Shown here piece after piece: positions 29,973-39,378 of a stretch of 64,000 nucleotides of DNA (position 1 is the stretch's first letter; each line of letters starts with the position of its first letter). The notes under the pieces were generated by a model. That model worked only from the letters and a program-made list of their open reading frames with translations, did not search any database and was not told where the DNA came from. The stretch lies in contig CP096136.1 of assembly GCA_023213215.1 (NCBI GenBank), forward strand, positions 1,922,001 through 1,986,000, given 5' to 3'. The position numbers and the translations under genes are program-made. This stretch comes from Flavobacterium sp. JAD_PAG50586_2 (GTDB taxonomy: Bacteria; Bacteroidota; Bacteroidia; Flavobacteriales; Flavobacteriaceae).

Positions 29973-29984
29973 GATTACTTCATT

Positions 29985-30002
29985 TTTGGTAAAGTTACCA
30001 AA
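29985..30002 (-). promoter_or_regulatory. Candidate ParD operator
   Basis: TTTGGTAA-AG-TTACCAAA, a perfect 8-bp inverted repeat 12 bp upstream of parD; a further half-site TTTTGGTAA follows at 30003-30011. Ribbon-helix-helix antitoxins repress their own promoters through such sites. The cassette therefore seems to carry its own promoter region. Confidence 0.6.
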
Positions 30003-30052
30003 TTTTGGTAATCAAGCAAATAGTTTCTAAGAAATTTTGGAAAAATCACCTA

Positions 30053-30178
30053 TAACGTTCCGCCGCTTGGCGTCAGTGGCGACTTTTTTAAAAATTAGTT
30101 CTAAAGATAAGCAAAATTTCAACTTAGTAATTTCCGGCTAAGAAAAACTAAACCAGCCATTGCGCCAAACGGCTGTTA
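30053..30178 (-). repeat. attC-like site 7 (type B)
   Basis: 126 bp; arms TTGGCGTCAGTGGCGAC / GCCATTGCGCCAA. Confidence 0.9.
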
Positions 30179-30190
30179 GTAGCTGGCGCT

Positions 30191-30783
30191 TTAGTAACCA
30201 AGTTTTTTAAGTTTCTTTTTAACTTCTTCTGCATTTTTTATTTTAGCTTTTTTATTTCCTTCTGCGTCAACATAGCCTTCAAAACCTCCGCTCAATTTCT
30301 CGCTGATTTCATATAAAATATCTAATTCCAAAGGTGTCTTATTAACTTCAAAATTATCGAAAACCAATGTTGAATATTCTGTGCCATCATATAAATATTG
30401 AAGTCTATGTGTAACGGTTGAAATAATTATTAGTTCCTTTTCGGCATCTTTATCTGCGTTTGCAAAGAATACACTTCTAATTTCAGTATCTACATTGTCA
30501 TCTTCAAACTTATTAATCAAAACTTTTTTATAATCATCTTTTTCTGGAATAAGTAAGTAAGCTTCAATATATTGTCTTTCATATTTTTGTTTACTAGAAA
30601 GACTGTCAATATATCTTGTTTCATAAAAAGCTATTATTGCATTTTTGTTTCCCCAAATATTTTGTTGAACAGAGTGAACGATTGTTGACTTTTCTGGTTT
30701 TAATTGTTCAGCAATTTGTTCAGCAGTTTTCTGACTGTAACTTAAAAATGATGTAAAAAGGAATAAAAAAGAAGTTTGTTCAT
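30191..30783 (-). CDS. Secreted protein of unknown function (cassette 7), apparent frameshift
   Basis: ATG at 30783 opens a signal peptide, but the frame shifts at a T6 run near 30768; T7 gives MNKLLFFLFLFTSFLSYSQKTAEQ… and about 197 aa continuous with the open frame below 30520. Contents are mostly charged with KKLKKLGY at the end. No family recognised. Confidence 0.65.
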
Positions 30784-30809
30784 TTCAACGGTTTTTGGGC
30801 GCTTGCTAC

Positions 30810-30935
30810 TAACGTGTCGCCGCTTGGCGTCAGTGGCGACTTTTTTAATAATTTGTTCTAAAGATAAGCAAAATTTCAACTTAGTAATTTCCGGCTAAGA
30901 AAAGCAAAACTAGCCATTGCGCCAAACGGCTGTTG
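30810..30935 (-). repeat. attC-like site 8 (type B, GTTG end)
   Basis: 126 bp. The right end is GTTGGC instead of GTTAGC; the matching end of the same cassette at site 9 reads GCCAAC, a compensating change. Confidence 0.9.
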
Positions 30936-30945
30936 GCGGCTGTGC

Positions 30946-31643
30946 TTACATTGCAGACCAATAAAATGTAGTGCAATATGTATAGATGAGTTTTTTGTTT
31001 TTCAAAACCATAATGACTTTTTCCAAACATCAACTCCTTCGGAAACTCTATTTTTCTGTTCTAAACGACCGAATACTGCTGTGCTTATGTAAATCTTATT
31101 TTCTGACTCATTACACATGTGAGAAGCATAATTACATGCCTTTCCAACCCAAACTAAATCGCTATTATTATCATCTCTTCCTCGTCCAACTTTTGTAATC
31201 AAAACTCTTCCAGTGTCAATTCCAATTCCAATATTGATTGGCTTATCTTTAGGCAATTTTTTATTTAACACTTCGCTGACAGCATATCTTATATTTAACG
31301 CTGCCTCAACTGCATTATTGTTTTTTCTATCGCCTGAGAAAACGCCCATAATTCTATCGCCATCAAAAGACCTAACTTGGCCTGAACGGCGATTTATAAT
31401 TCTCACGTTCAAGTCATGAAAACTCTGATAAATTTTCGCGGCAACAATCTCTCCATATGTTTCATGTAATTCACTAGATTTTCTGATATCGACAAATAAA
31501 AAGGTTAGTTCGGCGGTTAAACCGTTATTACCAAAAGTGAGTTTAGAATAATCTGTAGTTGGGACTATTGTAGTTTCAGCTGTAGTAAATTCGTGATTGA
31601 AAAACGTATTTGTAGTGGTTGAGATATCTTCTAAAAGTGACAT
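30946..31643 (-). CDS. pycC: Pycsar nucleotidyl cyclase PycC (cassette 8), apparent frameshift
   Basis: About 232 aa. The class III cyclase domain starts at LTFLFVDIRKSSEL (first metal Asp) and continues with GQVRSFDGDRIMGVFSGD (second metal Asp), INIGIGIDTGRV and DLVWVGKACNYASHM. The N-terminal MSLLEDISTTTNTFF and TFGNNGL are as in known PycC proteins. The frame shifts near 31018 at an A5 run; A6 gives …VWKKVIMVLKNKKLIYTYCTTFYWSAM. PycC makes cyclic pyrimidine nucleotides on phage infection. Its start overlaps the effector gene by 13 bp. Confidence 0.85.
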
Positions 31644-32142
31644 AAAATTTTAATTAAAGATGAAATTCCAATAATTCCAAAACCCACCGCTGATAAATAA
31701 GATGAATATTTGAAAAGTGTAAATTTTGTTTGTGTAATTCTAGCATTTACTAGTATTTGATTCATTAAGTCAGTATCTAATTTTGTGGGATTGAATGTTG
31801 TATCTATAGCTTTAAGGTTATTAATTAAATCTGTTACTTCGAAATTAGCTAAATGTCCAAAAAATATAGGTTTGGATTTGCTATTGTACTTTTTCTAAAT
31901 ATTGCATTTTGTGTTACTGGAAATTGTGAAATAATACTAATAAACACTGAAAGGCCAAAACATATAATTCCAACAACGATGGAAGGCTTAAGTAAACAAT
32001 GTTTAATCGTTCCATAACTAGATAAAATTCCAATTACTAGCGCTGTATTTAGAATTATTAATCCTGCATGTTTTGCTTCAGCAAATTTTAGCCATTCGTT
32101 TACATTCGCAAACATATATTTTAATTCAGACTTTGCTTCCAT
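31631..32142 (-). CDS. pycTM: Pycsar membrane effector PycTM (cassette 8), apparent frameshift
   Basis: About 170 aa. Opens with NVNEWLKFAEAKHAGLIILNTALVIGIL, the signature of Pycsar effector (PycTM) proteins, with a second helix PSIVVGIICFGLSVFISII. The frame breaks at a T6 run near 31865; T7 continues as NPNLYFFGHLANFEVTDLIN… and ends in a third helix, SSYLSAVGFGIIGISSLIKIL. When cyclic CMP/UMP is made the effector damages the membrane. It is transcribed first and overlaps pycC. Confidence 0.85.
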
Positions 32143-32179
32143 AACGTTGTTTTTAATACTATTGTTGTGGCATTGCCGC

Positions 32180-32297
32180 CAACGTTCCGCGGCTTCGCGT
32201 CAGTAGCGGCAAGTTAAAGAAAAATGTAATAAGAAATGCTGAAGTTCAGAGTATTTTCCAAGAAAGATAAACGAGCTATTGCGCGAAACCGTTGTTA
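32180..32297 (-). repeat. attC-like site 9 (type C, intact)
   Basis: 118 bp; left arm GTTCCGCGGCTTCGCGTCAG, right arm TATTGCGCGAAACCGTTGTTA. One of two type C sites without an IS; it shows the probable empty target. Confidence 0.9.
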
Positions 32298-32597
32298 TAA
32301 CTTCGGTTTTCCTACTAACTTGAGCACATAAACTTTGCAAGCTTCTTTTCCAGCTTCCAATTTCGGTTTGCTTTTAAACTTCTGTTTCCACAAACTTGGC
32401 AAGCAACTTTTTAAATTCAATAATCTAACGCAACACTTTTTAAATTCTAAACTTTTCTCAAAGCAAACTTTTTCTGCGTCAAAATTCTATCGCAATATTT
32501 TCCACAACTTTAGTTTTTCCGTTTCATTTTTCAAGCAAACTATTCTGGATTCTTCCGGCTTTCAACGTTAGTTCTAAAATAAGGGAAAACTGAGTTA
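32298..32597. other. Gene-less cassette (cassette 9)
   Basis: A 300-bp module with matching cassette ends (GTTATAACTTCGG / revcomp of CTGAGTTATAAC) but no convincing reading frame on either strand. It is rich in short repeats such as CAAGCAAACTTTT. A 78-codon plus-strand frame lacks a good start and normal composition. It may hold a promoter, a small RNA or nothing functional. Confidence 0.6.
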
Positions 32598-32754
32598 TAA
32601 CGTTCCGCGGCTTCGCGTCAGTAGCGGCAAGTTAAAGAAAAATGTAATAAGAAATACTGAAGTTCAGAGTATTTTCCAAGAAAGATAAACCAGCTATTGC
32701 GCAAAACCGCCTTAAGTTTACAATTATTAAATTTATGCATTAATCAGAAAGAAC

Positions 32755-32828
32755 AAAAGAGAGGAGTAAGGTTCTCGATAACCGCAGGAACTTCAGATTC
32801 CGTCAACAGTGATAATCCCCTCTCTTTT
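32755..32828 (+). ncRNA. Candidate bridge RNA core hairpin, IS copy 2
   Basis: Same 10-bp stem and loops as in copy 1. Confidence 0.55.
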
Positions 32829-32920
32829 CTACTTTTATTTCGTACAGTTCTGTGAGAGTTGGATCTCGTTTTCAAGGTGATGAAACACAAGTAGATTGTC
32901 CTTTCCAAAATCATTTTCTT

Positions 32921-33895
32921 ATGGATAAAGATAAAAAAACATTTGGTATTGACATCAGTAAAGAGACATTTGATGTTATGGATTGTTCAGGTAATTATTA
33001 TCAGTTTGATAATAATACTAAAGGATTTGTAAAGTTTTTAAAGCTGCTATGTTCTAAAAGTCATTGCGTTATGGAGGCTACAGGTTATTATCATTATCAA
33101 CTGGCTTACTTTCTTGTTGATAATAAAATAGCTGTATCGGTAGAGAATCCATTATCAGTAAAGCGTTTTATCCAAATGAAACTCAGTAGGATAAAAACAG
33201 ATAAATCAGATGCCAGAATGATTTGTATGTACGGTCAGGAGCAAGAGTTAAAGCTATGGGTTGGTTATTCAAAAAATCAGATGGAATGCCTTCAGCAGAT
33301 ACGTTTGTTAGATACTTATACCAAACAGAGTACTTCTCTTCAAAATAAGATTCAGGCTGAACAAGTATTGGGTAATCCCAGTAAGCTGGTTGTTGGTTCG
33401 CTTAAAAGAAGCTTACGAAACATCGAAAAAGAGGTAGGCCTAATTGAGACACAATTGTTAGAGATGGTCAAATCTGACTATCAGGATGTACTGACCAAAA
33501 TAGAAAGCATACCCGGAATTGGCAGAAAGACAGCGATGATGCTAATAGTTTTAACAGATGGATTTGAACGTTTTGAAAGCAGTAGTCAGCTTTGTTCATT
33601 TTGCGGACTAACACCAGTTATGAGGCAATCGGGCAGCAGTGTAAAAGGCAGGACCAGGATAAGTAAAATAGGGAATGCCAAACTTAGGAATCTTCTCTTT
33701 ATGTGCAGTTTTACTGCCTGTAAATGCAATAAGGCATGCAAGGCAATTTATGATCGGATTACGGGAAAAGGGAAGAGTAAAAAACTAGCATTAATAGCCG
33801 TTTGTAATAAACTATTAAGACAGGCTTTTGCCATCGCAAAATCAGGAGTAGAATACAATAATGAATACAGAAGTGCTATGCCAAAAATTATTTAA
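32921..33895 (+). CDS. IS110-family DEDD transposase, copy 2
   Basis: 324 aa, identical in protein sequence to the gene at 28421-29395; same start choice and motifs. Confidence 0.95.
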   Translation: MDKDKKTFGIDISKETFDVMDCSGNYYQFDNNTKGFVKFLKLLCSKSHCVMEATGYYHYQLAYFLVDNKIAVSVENPLSVKRFIQMKLSRIKTDKSDARMICMYGQEQELKLWVGYSKNQMECLQQIRLLDTYTKQSTSLQNKIQAEQVLGNPSKLVVGSLKRSLRNIEKEVGLIETQLLEMVKSDYQDVLTKIESIPGIGRKTAMMLIVLTDGFERFESSSQLCSFCGLTPVMRQSGSSVKGRTRISKIGNAKLRNLLFMCSFTACKCNKACKAIYDRITGKGKSKKLALIAVCNKLLRQAFAIAKSGVEYNNEYRSAMPKII

Positions 33896-33902
33896 AAAAT
33901 CA

Positions 33903-34358
33903 TCAATTTTTATTTGTTTTTAAGCACAGTTCTTTGTTAGCAGTTGTAGTGGCACTCAAACTTTGGTTCGTTTCATTTTGCTGCCCAAACTTTTCATTAT
34001 ATTCTTTTACGTGATTTGGAAACTCTTCTTCATAAAAAGGATAAGGAATTCCAATTATAGATATTTCAAACCCTTCGGAATCTACTCCTGAAATGTAACT
34101 TCCCAAGCCTTTTATTTCCATTTCCTTTTCGTTAAACACTTTGAGTTTCGGAATTATTTGACTTATAATTAGTTTGTCTTCTGGAGAATCATAATCAACT
34201 TCTATTGAGTTTGTACGGCAATAATTAATAAAGAATTCATAGTTCAGACTTTCTTCAACAAAACTAATTTTTCCAAACACGATTCCCATTGGCGCGTCTG
34301 CCTTTTCAAGTTTAGAAACTCCAATCTTCTTTTCGTCTAAAAATATCGTGTAGTTCAT
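33903..34358 (-). CDS. Hypothetical protein whose C-terminus is read from the IS (cassette 10)
   Basis: 151 aa. The first ~140 residues (MNYTIFLDEKKIGVSKLEKADAPMG…) form a mixed alpha/beta protein without signal peptide; no family recognised. The last residues NKELCLKTNKN are encoded by the right end of the IS, so the insertion replaced the original tail that would have read into the attC site. The stop is inside the element. Confidence 0.7.
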   Translation of the reverse strand: MNYTIFLDEKKIGVSKLEKADAPMGIVFGKISFVEESLNYEFFINYCRTNSIEVDYDSPEDKLIISQIIPKLKVFNEKEMEIKGLGSYISGVDSEGFEISIIGIPYPFYEEEFPNHVKEYNEKFGQQNETNQSLSATTTANKELCLKTNKN

Positions 34359-34407
34359 TTTTTTAATTTCAGTTTCTTGTGAAAAGCAATTCGGCCACTA
34401 TAACTGC

Positions 34408-34534
34408 TAACGTTCCGCCGCTTCTCGTCAGTTGCGAACTGCGGAACTTTATATTTTCTGTTAAAGATAAAAATTCTTGCGAAACGTGAACGTGAATTTA
34501 CAACAAAATTCGCAATTGCGAGAAACGGCTGTTA
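34408..34534 (-). repeat. attC-like site 11 (type A)
   Basis: 127 bp; type A arms. Confidence 0.9.
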
Positions 34535-34545
34535 CAAGCAGTATT

Positions 34546-35144
34546 TTAGAATTCTTCGTTTAAATATTTTTCAATTTCACTTTCGTCTTTTAAATCAATT
34601 ACGACTGTTAAGTCCCAATCGTTTAATATTAAGTCCATTTCATTACCAATTTTACACAACACACTTTTCAGCTTATTTTTTGTTTCACCATTTTCATGGA
34701 ATCTAAATCCGTCAACCCAAAAATCATGAACTAAATTGTCTTTTAAAGAAACGAAAATTTGAGCTCTATCATAAACATAAGCAAAAGTATTTTCACATTT
34801 CCATTTTCCCGAACCATAGCCTTCATAAACTTCTGTTATCTTTTCAAGACCGAGCGTTAACAGAATTCTATCAAGTTCTTCAAAATCTATTTTTTTGTCG
34901 GCAATTGTTCTTGGGCTTTCATCTCTCACATAAACATCTGTGAATCCGTGACCGTCAAAATTTTCTTCTGCAAACTTTTCAATCTTCTTATTTTCTGTTG
35001 TTAGATAAGTTAGGTTTTCCCGAGGAAGAAATTCGACTTGATTAAATGAATCTTCATGAAAGTAAACTCCACTTTCATTTTCTTCAATTACGTTCTCTAT
35101 AATTTTTTCTGTTTTTTTCTTCTGAATATGTCGAATATGCCCAT
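34546..35144 (-). CDS. Hypothetical soluble protein (cassette 11), apparent frameshift
   Basis: ATG 35144 gives MGIFDIFRRKK, then the frame stops after LKKL-like codons; an eighth A in the A7 run near 35112 continues as TEKIIENVIEENESGVYFHEDSF… and joins the open frame below 34929, about 199 aa. The middle contains EGYGSGKWKCENTFAYVYDRAQ and DFWVDGFRFHENGETKN. No signal peptide, no recognised family. Confidence 0.65.
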
Positions 35145-35162
35145 CGTTGTGAATATTGCTTG

Positions 35163-35288
35163 TAACGTTCCGCCGCTTCTCGTCAGTTGCGAACTACGGA
35201 ACTGCGTACTTTCGGCTAAGATAAATATTATTGCGAAACGTAAACGTGAACTTACCACAAAATTCGCAATTGCGAGAAACGGCTGTTA
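35163..35288 (-). repeat. attC-like site 12 (type A)
   Basis: 126 bp. Nearly identical, with its whole cassette, to site 25 (49371-49496). Confidence 0.9.
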
Positions 35289-35674
35289 TAGCTAGTTGCC
35301 TCACGTCAACTTTGGCACGCAAACTTGCCAGTTTCTATTTTCCGCGACACTTGGAATCAACTTTTGGATTTCTCTTTATTTTCTGAGAAAGATTTCAATT
35401 AATACTTTTAAGTTTTGAGTTTTCAATGTTGTGTGAAAGTTTCTCAAAAATAAATTTTCACACACTTTTTGTGTGAACTTTGAAAAAATAAATTTCTTCA
35501 CACACTTTTGGTGTGAACATTCTAAAAATAAATTTTTTCACACAATCTTTTCAAAACGGATTTCATTAAAATTTTTCGGATTACTTTTCATAAAAATAGT
35601 ATAGAAGCAAGTTTAATTTTCGGCGTGTATTCCACCGATAAATTTCCTTGTAAAATTGGAGAGGCAATTAGCTA
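35289..35674. other. Gene-less cassette with tandem hairpins (cassette 12)
   Basis: No reading frame of note. Between about 35428 and 35546 a unit of roughly 38 bp recurs, pairing TTCACACA with TGTGTGAA across a short T-rich loop and separated by AAAAATAAATTT. Two complete dyads and two half dyads are visible. It has a near-exact copy at 49497-49882. Confidence 0.7.
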
Positions 35675-35801
35675 TAACGTTCCGCCGCTTCTCGTCAGTT
35701 GCGAGGTGCGGAACTGCGTACTTTCTGCTAAAATAAGATTTTCCAGCGGAAAATCGACAACCGGCTTAAGCAAAATTCGCAATTGCGAGAAACGGCTGTT
35801 G
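35675..35801 (-). repeat. attC-like site 13 (type A, GTTG end)
   Basis: 127 bp. Ends GTTGTAGGC; the partner end of this cassette at site 14 reads GCCTACAAC, again a compensating change. Confidence 0.9.
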
Positions 35802-35808
35802 TAGGCAG

Positions 35809-36246
35809 TTATTTTTCGTTACCTATCATTTTCTCGATTTCTGTAATTTCAAAAGTATTACTAGTTTCTAATTTTGTAAAAGGGTTAATTTTCACTTCGA
35901 AATTTCCACTTTTTGAGTGAGCAAAATTACATTCTGAATTATAATCAATTCGTTCAATAATCTTATTATTTTGAGTTATAAAAATAGAATAGTCGTAATC
36001 ACATTTAAGATTATAATTAACTTTTTTTCCTTTCCATTTTTTTATTATTTCATGGATTGTATTTTGATTATTAATAACGAATCTCTCTGGTTCTTTCATT
36101 TTTCCATTTGAAAGCATTTGAAAACTTTCATGTGATATATAAAGCTGGTATTCACCATTACTTGTATTGAGATTTGATATGATTCTGCTTTGCGAAAAAA
36201 CTGCAAATGATATAAATGTAAATATTAAGATTAACGTCTTTTTCAT
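35809..36246 (-). CDS. Secreted protein of unknown function (cassette 13)
   Basis: 145 aa. MKKTLILIFTFISFAVFSQS is a typical Flavobacterium signal peptide ending in FSQ. The mature part (~125 residues) is lysine/asparagine-rich and beta-like; no family recognised. Confidence 0.75.
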   Translation of the reverse strand: MKKTLILIFTFISFAVFSQSRIISNLNTSNGEYQLYISHESFQMLSNGKMKEPERFVINNQNTIHEIIKKWKGKKVNYNLKCDYDYSIFITQNNKIIERIDYNSECNFAHSKSGNFEVKINPFTKLETSNTFEITEIEKMIGNEK

Positions 36247-36283
36247 GTATTTTTTTCAACGTGATTTCGGGAATAATTGCCTA

Positions 36284-36410
36284 CAACGTTCCGCCGCTTC
36301 TCGTCAGTTGCGAAGTTCGGAACGAATTATTTTCTGTTAAAGATAAAAATTCTTGCGAAACGTAAACGTGAACTTACCACAAAATTCGCAATTGCGAGAA
36401 ACGGCTGTTA
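36284..36410 (-). repeat. attC-like site 14 (type A, CAAC start)
   Basis: 127 bp; begins CAACG instead of TAACG. Confidence 0.9.
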
Positions 36411-36420
36411 GTGGCTGTTT

Positions 36421-37161
36421 TTATTTTTCTATTCCTAATTGCTTTCTAAAATCTAAATTCAGGCTATACTGTTCTTCAATTGCGATGTCTTTTCTCGATG
36501 CTTTCTCAATGTCTTTGCCTTCTTTTGTCCACAAATACGGAACGAAATTAAAAACTCTATCACAGCTTAATTTTGCGACATCTTCTTTCCAAGTTTTCCA
36601 TCTGTAACCTTTGTAAAATTCTTCAAGATTGTTATTGAAGCAAAAATTTAAAAATTCTGTATACGTTATATTTAGTGGTTCAAATTCTAAACTGTCAGGC
36701 GCAAAATAATAAATCTTACCAAAGTCTTTCCCAAGTCCGCCACCATTCAATAAAAAGAAACCGCCAATTGCATCGTCGGCTATGAGTAGAAATGACGATG
36801 GTTGTCCAAACTCTTTAAAACCTTTTCCAAGATTCCATTCAGGTAAACTTCTGTTTAATTTCACATTTCCAGAACCTAAAATTCTAATCCAACCATTGTC
36901 AATTAAAATTCCGCCAGTTTCATAAACTATTGAACCCATTGGAGAACGAGTTGTAACTTGAGTTTTGTATAAAGCATCTTTTGCTTTTTGTTTGTCGACT
37001 GATAAGATTTCAACTTTGTTTTTTGCTGACTTTATCCATTCAATTACGAATGGCCAACCCGAATCGCTTTCGTTTATTAGTTCTTCAATAGGACGCATTT
37101 TTGTCTGAGAAAATGTTGTTAGAGAAACAAGAGTTAAAATTATAATAGAGAATTTCTTCAT
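36421..37161 (-). CDS. DUF2625-family secreted protein (cassette 14)
   Basis: 246 aa with a signal peptide (MKKFSIIILTLVSLTTFSQ). The mature protein has the DUF2625 pattern: MRPIEELINESDSGWPFVIEW, TQVTTRSPMGSIVYETGGIL, GWIRILGSGNVKLNRSLPEW and LLIADDAIGGFFLLNGGGLG, which resembles SMI1/KNR4-type folds. The biochemical role is unknown. Confidence 0.85.
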   Translation of the reverse strand: MKKFSIIILTLVSLTTFSQTKMRPIEELINESDSGWPFVIEWIKSAKNKVEILSVDKQKAKDALYKTQVTTRSPMGSIVYETGGILIDNGWIRILGSGNVKLNRSLPEWNLGKGFKEFGQPSSFLLIADDAIGGFFLLNGGGLGKDFGKIYYFAPDSLEFEPLNITYTEFLNFCFNNNLEEFYKGYRWKTWKEDVAKLSCDRVFNFVPYLWTKEGKDIEKASRKDIAIEEQYSLNLDFRKQLGIEK

Positions 37162-37351
37162 TTGCAGTTTCGTTTAAAATAGCCACTAACGTTCCGCGGC
37201 TTTGCGTCAGTGGCGACTGCGTGAACGATTATTTTCTACTAAGATATAGATTTTCCAGCGGAAAATCGGCAACCGGTTTAAAAAAACTAGCCATTGCGCA
37301 AAACCGCCTTAAGTTTACAATTATTAAATTTATGCATTAATCAGAAAGAAC

Positions 37352-37425
37352 AAAAGAGAGGAGTAAGGTTCTCGATAACCGCAGGAACTTCAGATTCCGT
37401 CAACAGTGATAATCCCCTCTCTTTT
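37352..37425 (+). ncRNA. Candidate bridge RNA core hairpin, IS copy 3
   Basis: Same 10-bp stem and loops as in copy 1. Confidence 0.55.
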
Positions 37426-37517
37426 CTACTTTTATTTCGTACAGTTCTGTGAGAGTTGGATCTCGTTTTCAAGGTGATGAAACACAAGTAGATTGTCCTT
37501 TCCAAAATCATTTTCTT

Positions 37518-38492
37518 ATGGATAAAGATAAAAAAACATTTGGTATTGACATCAGTAAAGAGACATTTGATGTTATGGATTGTTCAGGTAATTATTATCA
37601 GTTTGATAATAATACTAAAGGATTTGTAAAGTTTTTAAAGCTGCTATGTTCTAAAAGTCATTGCGTTATGGAGGCTACAGGTTATTATCATTATCAACTG
37701 GCTTACTTTCTTGTTGATAATAAAATAGCTGTATCGGTAGAGAATCCATTATCAGTAAAGCGTTTTATCCAAATGAAACTCAGTAGGATAAAAACAGATA
37801 AATCAGATGCCAGAATGATTTGTATGTACGGTCAGGAGCAAGAGTTAAAGCTATGGGTTGGTTATTCAAAAAATCAGATGGAATGCCTTCAGCAGATACG
37901 TTTGTTAGATACTTATACCAAACAGAGTACTTCTCTTCAAAATAAGATTCAGGCTGAACAAGTATTGGGTAATCCCAGTAAGCTGGTTGTTGGTTCGCTT
38001 AAAAGAAGCTTACGAAACATCGAAAAAGAGGTAGGCCTAATTGAGACACAATTGTTAGAGATGGTCAAATCTGACTATCAGGATGTACTGACCAAAATAG
38101 AAAGCATACCCGGAATTGGCAGAAAGACAGCGATGATGCTAATAGTTTTAACAGATGGATTTGAACGTTTTGAAAGCAGTAGTCAGCTTTGTTCATTTTG
38201 CGGACTAACACCAGTTATGAGGCAATCGGGCAGCAGTGTAAAAGGCAGGACCAGGATAAGTAAAATAGGGAATGCCAAACTTAGGAATCTTCTCTTTATG
38301 TGCAGTTTTACTGCCTGTAAATGCAATAAGGCATGCAAGGCAATTTATGATCGGATTACGGGAAAAGGGAAGAGTAAAAAACTAGCATTAATAGCCGTTT
38401 GTAATAAACTATTAAGACAGGCTTTTGCCATCGCAAAATCAGGAGTAGAATACAATAATGAATACAGAAGTGCTATGCCAAAAATTATTTAA
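37518..38492 (+). CDS. IS110-family DEDD transposase, copy 3
   Basis: 324 aa, identical in protein sequence to the gene at 28421-29395. Confidence 0.95.
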   Translation: MDKDKKTFGIDISKETFDVMDCSGNYYQFDNNTKGFVKFLKLLCSKSHCVMEATGYYHYQLAYFLVDNKIAVSVENPLSVKRFIQMKLSRIKTDKSDARMICMYGQEQELKLWVGYSKNQMECLQQIRLLDTYTKQSTSLQNKIQAEQVLGNPSKLVVGSLKRSLRNIEKEVGLIETQLLEMVKSDYQDVLTKIESIPGIGRKTAMMLIVLTDGFERFESSSQLCSFCGLTPVMRQSGSSVKGRTRISKIGNAKLRNLLFMCSFTACKCNKACKAIYDRITGKGKSKKLALIAVCNKLLRQAFAIAKSGVEYNNEYRSAMPKII

Positions 38493-38595
38493 AAAATCAT
38501 CAATTTTTATTTGTTTTTAAGCACAGTTCTTTGTTATCGTGAGTTGCGACACCCAATACTGATAAATCTTTAATTTTATAATTTCTGTTTAAAGA

Positions 38596-39174
38596 TTAAC
38601 CTTCAATATCATAAAATTCCTCACTTATTATTTTCCCTGTTTTACCATCTATCTTTACAGTTGCCCGATAAAGAGGACCTAGTGTGATTACAAGAATATA
38701 GTTTGATTTTAAAAAGCTGAGTTCTTTAGTTATTTCTGTTGTATCTCCCGAATCTGTAATGTCGATTTTGTATTTTTTCAAACATATACTTCTTAAATCC
38801 TCAATACCAATAGTGAAGCCATCATCAAAATTTATTTGTTCTTTTAATAACCCTTTTGAATCATAATAATTATGAATTCCGATTTCTGCATGTTTGAACC
38901 AATAACCATTAGTTGTAATTTTTAGATTTTTATCATACATAATTTTCTCATAAAACTTATTCTTTAATGTATGTTGTTCCATATAGGTATACCTAGGTCC
39001 CGGAAGTAATTCAATTAATGTGTCACCAACATAGTTTTGGCAATGTTTATTTTCACATTTGTTAAATTCATTTAAAGGGAAATCGGTAGTTCTAATTTTT
39101 GCGTCGTAATCATTTTTCCGATTAGTTTCACAACTCCAAAAAATGAAAAATATAAAAATCAGTTTTAATCTCAT
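38596..39174 (-). CDS. Lipoprotein of unknown function (cassette 15)
   Basis: 192 aa from MRLKLIFIFFIFWSCE, whose last residues form a lipobox; a start five codons earlier (39189) is possible. Contains CENKHCQNY and a C-terminal beta-rich ATVKIDGKTGKIISEEFYDIEG segment. No family recognised. Confidence 0.75.
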   Translation of the reverse strand: MRLKLIFIFFIFWSCETNRKNDYDAKIRTTDFPLNEFNKCENKHCQNYVGDTLIELLPGPRYTYMEQHTLKNKFYEKIMYDKNLKITTNGYWFKHAEIGIHNYYDSKGLLKEQINFDDGFTIGIEDLRSICLKKYKIDITDSGDTTEITKELSFLKSNYILVITLGPLYRATVKIDGKTGKIISEEFYDIEG

Positions 39175-39216
39175 ATCGATTTGTTTCAAATGTTTTTAGC
39201 TTGGAGCAATTTACGA

Positions 39217-39343
39217 TAACGTTCCGCCGCTTCTCGTCAGTTGCGAACTTCGGAACGAATTATTTTCCGTTAAAGATAAAAATTCTTGCGAAACGTAAAC
39301 GTAAACTTACCACAAAATTCGCAATTGCGAGAAACGGCTGTTA
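39217..39343 (-). repeat. attC-like site 16 (type A)
   Basis: 127 bp; type A arms. Confidence 0.9.
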
Positions 39344-39378
39344 CCAGCTGGCGTTTTAAGTAAAAATTTCAGGAACCA

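Larger units (their letters stand above)
32710..33933 (+). mobile_element. IS110-family insertion sequence, copy 2
   Basis: 1224 bp, apparently identical to copy 1 and in the same position and orientation within a type C attC site. Confidence 0.85.
32598..33939 (-). repeat. attC-like site 10 (type C), split by an IS110 element
   Basis: Left part 32598-32709, ending GCGCAAAACCG; right part TTGTTA at 33934-33939. Confidence 0.85.
37307..38530 (+). mobile_element. IS110-family insertion sequence, copy 3
   Basis: 1224 bp, same boundaries, position and orientation as copy 1. Confidence 0.85.
37187..38536 (-). repeat. attC-like site 15 (type C/B hybrid), split by an IS110 element
   Basis: Left part 37187-37306 with GTTCCGCGGCTTTGCGTCAG and ending GCGCAAAACCG; right part TTGTTA at 38531-38536. 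Confidence 0.85.

Noticed and set aside
32335..32571. 78-codon plus-strand frame in cassette 9
   Set aside because: No usable start site, Phe/Ser/Lys-biased composition typical of AT-rich non-coding DNA, and opposite direction to all cassette genes.
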